64,000 bases of DNA from Pseudomonas fluorescens. Its GTDB lineage: Bacteria > Pseudomonadota > Gammaproteobacteria > Pseudomonadales > Pseudomonadaceae. Of this stretch, positions 61,840-64,000 are shown in pieces. The notes under the pieces were generated by a model, which saw only the letters and a program-made list of their open reading frames with translations, was not told the DNA's origin and made no database searches. The DNA lies in contig NZ_CABVIR010000001.1 in NCBI RefSeq assembly GCF_902498065.1, forward strand, positions 1,550,001 through 1,614,000, in the 5' to 3' direction. Made by a program: the position numbers and the translations under genes. Positions within the stretch are counted from its first letter, which is position 1. The number at the start of each line of letters is the position of its first letter.

Positions 61840-62121
61840 ATGGCTAAAGCCACTGCCCGTCACATCCTGGTTTCCAGCGAAGACAAGTGCAACGAACTCA
61901 AAACCCAAATCGAGGCTGGCGCCGACTTCGCTGAAGTTGCCAAAGCCAACTCCACTTGCCCGTCGAGCCGTCAGGGCGGTGACCTGGGTTCGTTCGGTCC
62001 GGGCCAGATGGTCAAGGAATTCGACACCGTGGTCTTCAGCGCACCGATCAACGTCGTGCAAGGCCCAGTCAAGACTCAATTCGGTTACCACTTGCTTGAA
62101 GTGACCAGCCGTCAGGACTAA
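61840..62121 (+). CDS. ppiC: Parvulin-type peptidyl-prolyl isomerase
   Basis: A 93-residue stand-alone rotamase. It has ARHILVSSEDKCNELKTQIEAGADF, then SSRQGGDLGSFGPGQMVKEFD and VKTQFGYHLLEV, the complete parvulin fold with the catalytic histidines. ATG 61840 follows AAAGGAG at seven bases. It has no signal peptide and acts in the cytoplasm. A terminator follows. Confidence 0.95.
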   Translation: MAKATARHILVSSEDKCNELKTQIEAGADFAEVAKANSTCPSSRQGGDLGSFGPGQMVKEFDTVVFSAPINVVQGPVKTQFGYHLLEVTSRQD

Positions 62122-62145
62122 GTAATTCGCGAAGTTTCACGCACA

Positions 62146-62169
62146 ACGGCCCGCCTTATGGTGGGCCGT
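62146..62169 (+). terminator. Terminator of ppiC
   Basis: ACGGCCCGCC-TTAT-GGTGGGCCGT, a 10-bp stem with one wobble, 24 bp after the stop, followed by CGTGTTT. Confidence 0.8.
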
Positions 62170-62257
62170 CGTGTTTCGGGTACGTGATACGGCTGGCGAG
62201 GGACGCGCCGCTAGCGTACAAATTGCGGTTATCGATTACCCGGCTCTAAGGCTGACA

Positions 62258-64000
62258 ATGCGACTGGCTTTCCCTACTTTGCTGTTCACTGCCGTGGCCC
62301 TGTTGTTGGGCGCCGCCGGTGTGAACGCCGCACCGCAACATGCGCTGACCGTCTATGGCGAGCCAGCGAAATACCCTGCCGGCTTCAGTCATTTTGCCTA
62401 CACCAATCCGCAAGCGCCAAAGGGCGGGACAATGCGTCGCTCGGCGATCGAGATCGGGCATTTCGATCATGTCCTGCCTTATATAGACAAAGGCATCGGC
62501 GTGACGCAGATCGACGGTTTGATCTATTCGCCGCTGGCCCAGCGCTCGCTGGACGAGCCTTACACCGTTTATGGCCTGGTAGCGCAGAAGATGGAGCGCT
62601 CCGAAGACGGTTTGTCCCTGCGTTTCTACCTCAACCCCAAGGCCCGCTTCGCCGATGGCAAGCCGATCACCGCCGAAGACGTGCGCTACACCTTCGACCT
62701 GCTGATGACCCAGGGCAGCCTGCGATATCGCACCCAGTTCGCCGACGTCAAAGGCGTCGAGGTGGAATCGCCGGGCACCGTTCGTTTCGACTTCAAGACC
62801 AACGAAAACCGCACCCTGCCCCTCGACATCGCGACTTTGCCGGTATTTCCCGAGCATTGGTGGAAAACCCGCGACTTCGCCAGCGGCGGTGGTTACGAGC
62901 CCCCCTTGGGCAGCGGCCCGTACAAGGTGGGCAAGGTCGATTCCGGACGCAGTATCACCTTCGAACGCAATCCGGACTGGTGGGGCAAGGACTTGCCAGT
63001 CAGCCGTGGGCTCTACAATTTCGATCACTTCAGCATCGAGTATTTCGGTGATACCGATGTGGCGCGTCAGGTGTTGCGCGGCGGAGCCTACGACTACAAC
63101 CGTGAATTCTCCGCCACCGGTTATTCCATCGGCTACGAAGGCCCGGCCCTCAGCGACGGTCGCCTGCAAAAGTCGCACCTGGCCAGAGAAGCGCCGCAGT
63201 CGGCCCAGGGCTTTGTGTTCAATCTGCAAAATCCGATGTTCCAGGACCGCCGTGTCCGTCAGGCGCTGGTGATGCTGTGGGATTTCGAATGGAGCAACCG
63301 GCAGATGATGCGCGACCTCTATATCCGCCAGCAGAGCTTCTTCTCCAACACCGCCCTCGCCGCCCGCAGCCTGCCGGACGCCGCCGAACTGGCGATTCTT
63401 GAACCCCTGCGCGGACAGATCCCCGACGAAGTATTTACCAAAGTCTTCGAAGCACCGAAAACCGACGGCAGTGGCGTGATCCGCGACAAACAACTGCAAG
63501 CGCTGGATTTGCTCGAACAGGCCGGCTGGACACCCGATGGCGATCAACTGGTGAATGCCGAGGGCAAGCCGCTGAGCTTCACCTTCCTGGTCAGCCAGAA
63601 CGGCATGGACCGTTTGCTGCTGCCCTACAAGCGCACGCTGAAGCAGATCGGCATCGACCTGAACATCCGCCGAATCGACTCCTCGCAGTACGTCAATCGC
63701 CTGATGTCCCGGGATTACGACATGATCGTCACCGGCTACCCGGTCACCACGTCGCCGGGCAACGAGTTGAACAATTACTTTGGTTCGGCAGCGGCCAACG
63801 ATCCGGGCTCCAACAACTACATGGTGTTGAAGAATCCGGCGGTCGATACGCTGGTCAACGGCCTCGTCCGCGCCACCACCCAGGCCGACATGTTGCGCTA
63901 CGCCCATGCCCTCGACCGGGTACTGCAATGGAACTACTACTGGATTCCCAACTATTACCCGCCGGGCAGTTCAACCGTGTGGTGGAACCGTTTCGGCATT
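62258..64000 (+). CDS. ABC transporter substrate-binding protein, YejA-like (partial)
   Basis: At least 581 residues of a family-5 binding protein, running off the window. Signal peptide MRLAFPTLLFTAVALLLGAAGVNA, then ALTVYGEPAKYPAGFSHFAYTNPQAPKGGTMR (in part), the typical YejA opening. Later PLGSGPYKVGKVDSGRSITFERNPDWWGKDLPV (in part) fits the family. In Escherichia coli yejABEF imports peptide antibiotics such as microcin C. ATG 62258 follows AAGG at six bases. The transporter genes yejB/E/F probably follow to the right of the window. Confidence 0.92.
   Translation, partial: MRLAFPTLLFTAVALLLGAAGVNAAPQHALTVYGEPAKYPAGFSHFAYTNPQAPKGGTMRRSAIEIGHFDHVLPYIDKGIGVTQIDGLIYSPLAQRSLDEPYTVYGLVAQKMERSEDGLSLRFYLNPKARFADGKPITAEDVRYTFDLLMTQGSLRYRTQFADVKGVEVESPGTVRFDFKTNENRTLPLDIATLPVFPEHWWKTRDFASGGGYEPPLGSGPYKVGKVDSGRSITFERNPDWWGKDLPVSRGLYNFDHFSIEYFGDTDVARQVLRGGAYDYNREFSATGYSIGYEGPALSDGRLQKSHLAREAPQSAQGFVFNLQNPMFQDRRVRQALVMLWDFEWSNRQMMRDLYIRQQSFFSNTALAARSLPDAAELAILEPLRGQIPDEVFTKVFEAPKTDGSGVIRDKQLQALDLLEQAGWTPDGDQLVNAEGKPLSFTFLVSQNGMDRLLLPYKRTLKQIGIDLNIRRIDSSQYVNRLMSRDYDMIVTGYPVTTSPGNELNNYFGSAAANDPGSNNYMVLKNPAVDTLVNGLVRATTQADMLRYAHALDRVLQWNYYWIPNYYPPGSSTVWWNRFGI

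Noticed and set aside
62246..63928. 560-codon open frame on the minus strand
   Set aside because: It is the mirror of the YejA-like gene on the plus strand, which has a signal peptide, a ribosome site and family motifs. High-GC third positions leave long antisense frames open.

Overview
The window is a chromosomal piece of a fluorescent-group Pseudomonas (gamma-proteobacterium). The main evidence is the gacA-uvrC-pgsA-tRNA-Gly block with the TTG-started GacA, two OprD-family porins, REP/REPIN palindromes of the GAGCNNGCTCGC type, and GC-rich codon use with strong Shine-Dalgarno sites. There is no plasmid backbone, no intact phage and no CRISPR array. Most genes serve uptake and breakdown of nitrogenous small molecules.

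Layout. 1-317: start of an IS1182-type transposase. 496-7295: pxpA, a small biotin carrier, a biotin carboxylase, pxpB, pxpC and an NCS1-type permease on the minus strand, with a divergent LysR regulator. 7296-9600: debris, namely a permease C-terminal fragment and a decayed IS3-family element. 9644-10423: a REC-LuxR response regulator. 11055-17456: Lrp-type regulator, HAD protein, GABA aminotransferase, glyoxylate/hydroxypyruvate reductase, tartrate-dehydrogenase-like enzyme and succinate-semialdehyde dehydrogenase. 29127-17710 (minus): a probable ten-gene operon (HAD dehalogenase-like protein, FAD amine oxidase, oligopeptide/opine-type ABC importer, a three-subunit HcnABC/opine-oxidase-like flavin dehydrogenase, M20 deacylase). 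29502-32855: aldehyde dehydrogenase, GNAT, cupin. 33074-34179: a gene graveyard with three truncated, unrelated gene ends. 34677-39272: an orphan terminator, OprD porin, Dabb protein, chemoreceptor and an AraC remnant. 39470-40792: frameshifted integrase beside tRNA-Leu and tRNA-Cys. 41045-44577: CBS protein and nirBD with an ANTAR-type antitermination leader. 45041-54173: M20 dipeptidase, second OprD porin, RidA, creatininase-like amidohydrolase, MFS transporter, LysR regulator and a GH13 trehalose-synthase-like enzyme. 54419-57617: tRNA-Gly, pgsA, uvrC, gacA. 57744-64000: GNAT, nitrilase-like amidase, a DAHP synthase behind an aromatic-rich attenuator, a lipase, a parvulin and the start of a YejA-like binding protein.

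How the genes work together. The 11-30 kb region looks like one metabolic island: import of an amino-acid conjugate, oxidative cleavage by flavin enzymes, deacylation, and channelling of the amine or aldehyde products through GABA aminotransferase and aldehyde dehydrogenases to succinate. The pxp locus resembles a split urea-amidolyase (carboxylase, carboxyltransferase and carrier on separate genes) and probably opens a cyclic amide such as 5-oxoproline or a relative. The creatininase-RidA-MFS group is a second probable cyclic-amide pathway.

The two clearest regulatory finds are RNA-based. The nirBD leader has two hairpins with six-base loops carrying A1 and G4, the second overlapping a terminator, as expected for NasT control. 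The DAHP synthase leader encodes a 42-residue peptide ending in a cluster of Phe, Tyr and Trp codons ahead of a strong terminator, followed by a second aromatic-rich small ORF. All functions are read from sequence and family knowledge; no database search was run.
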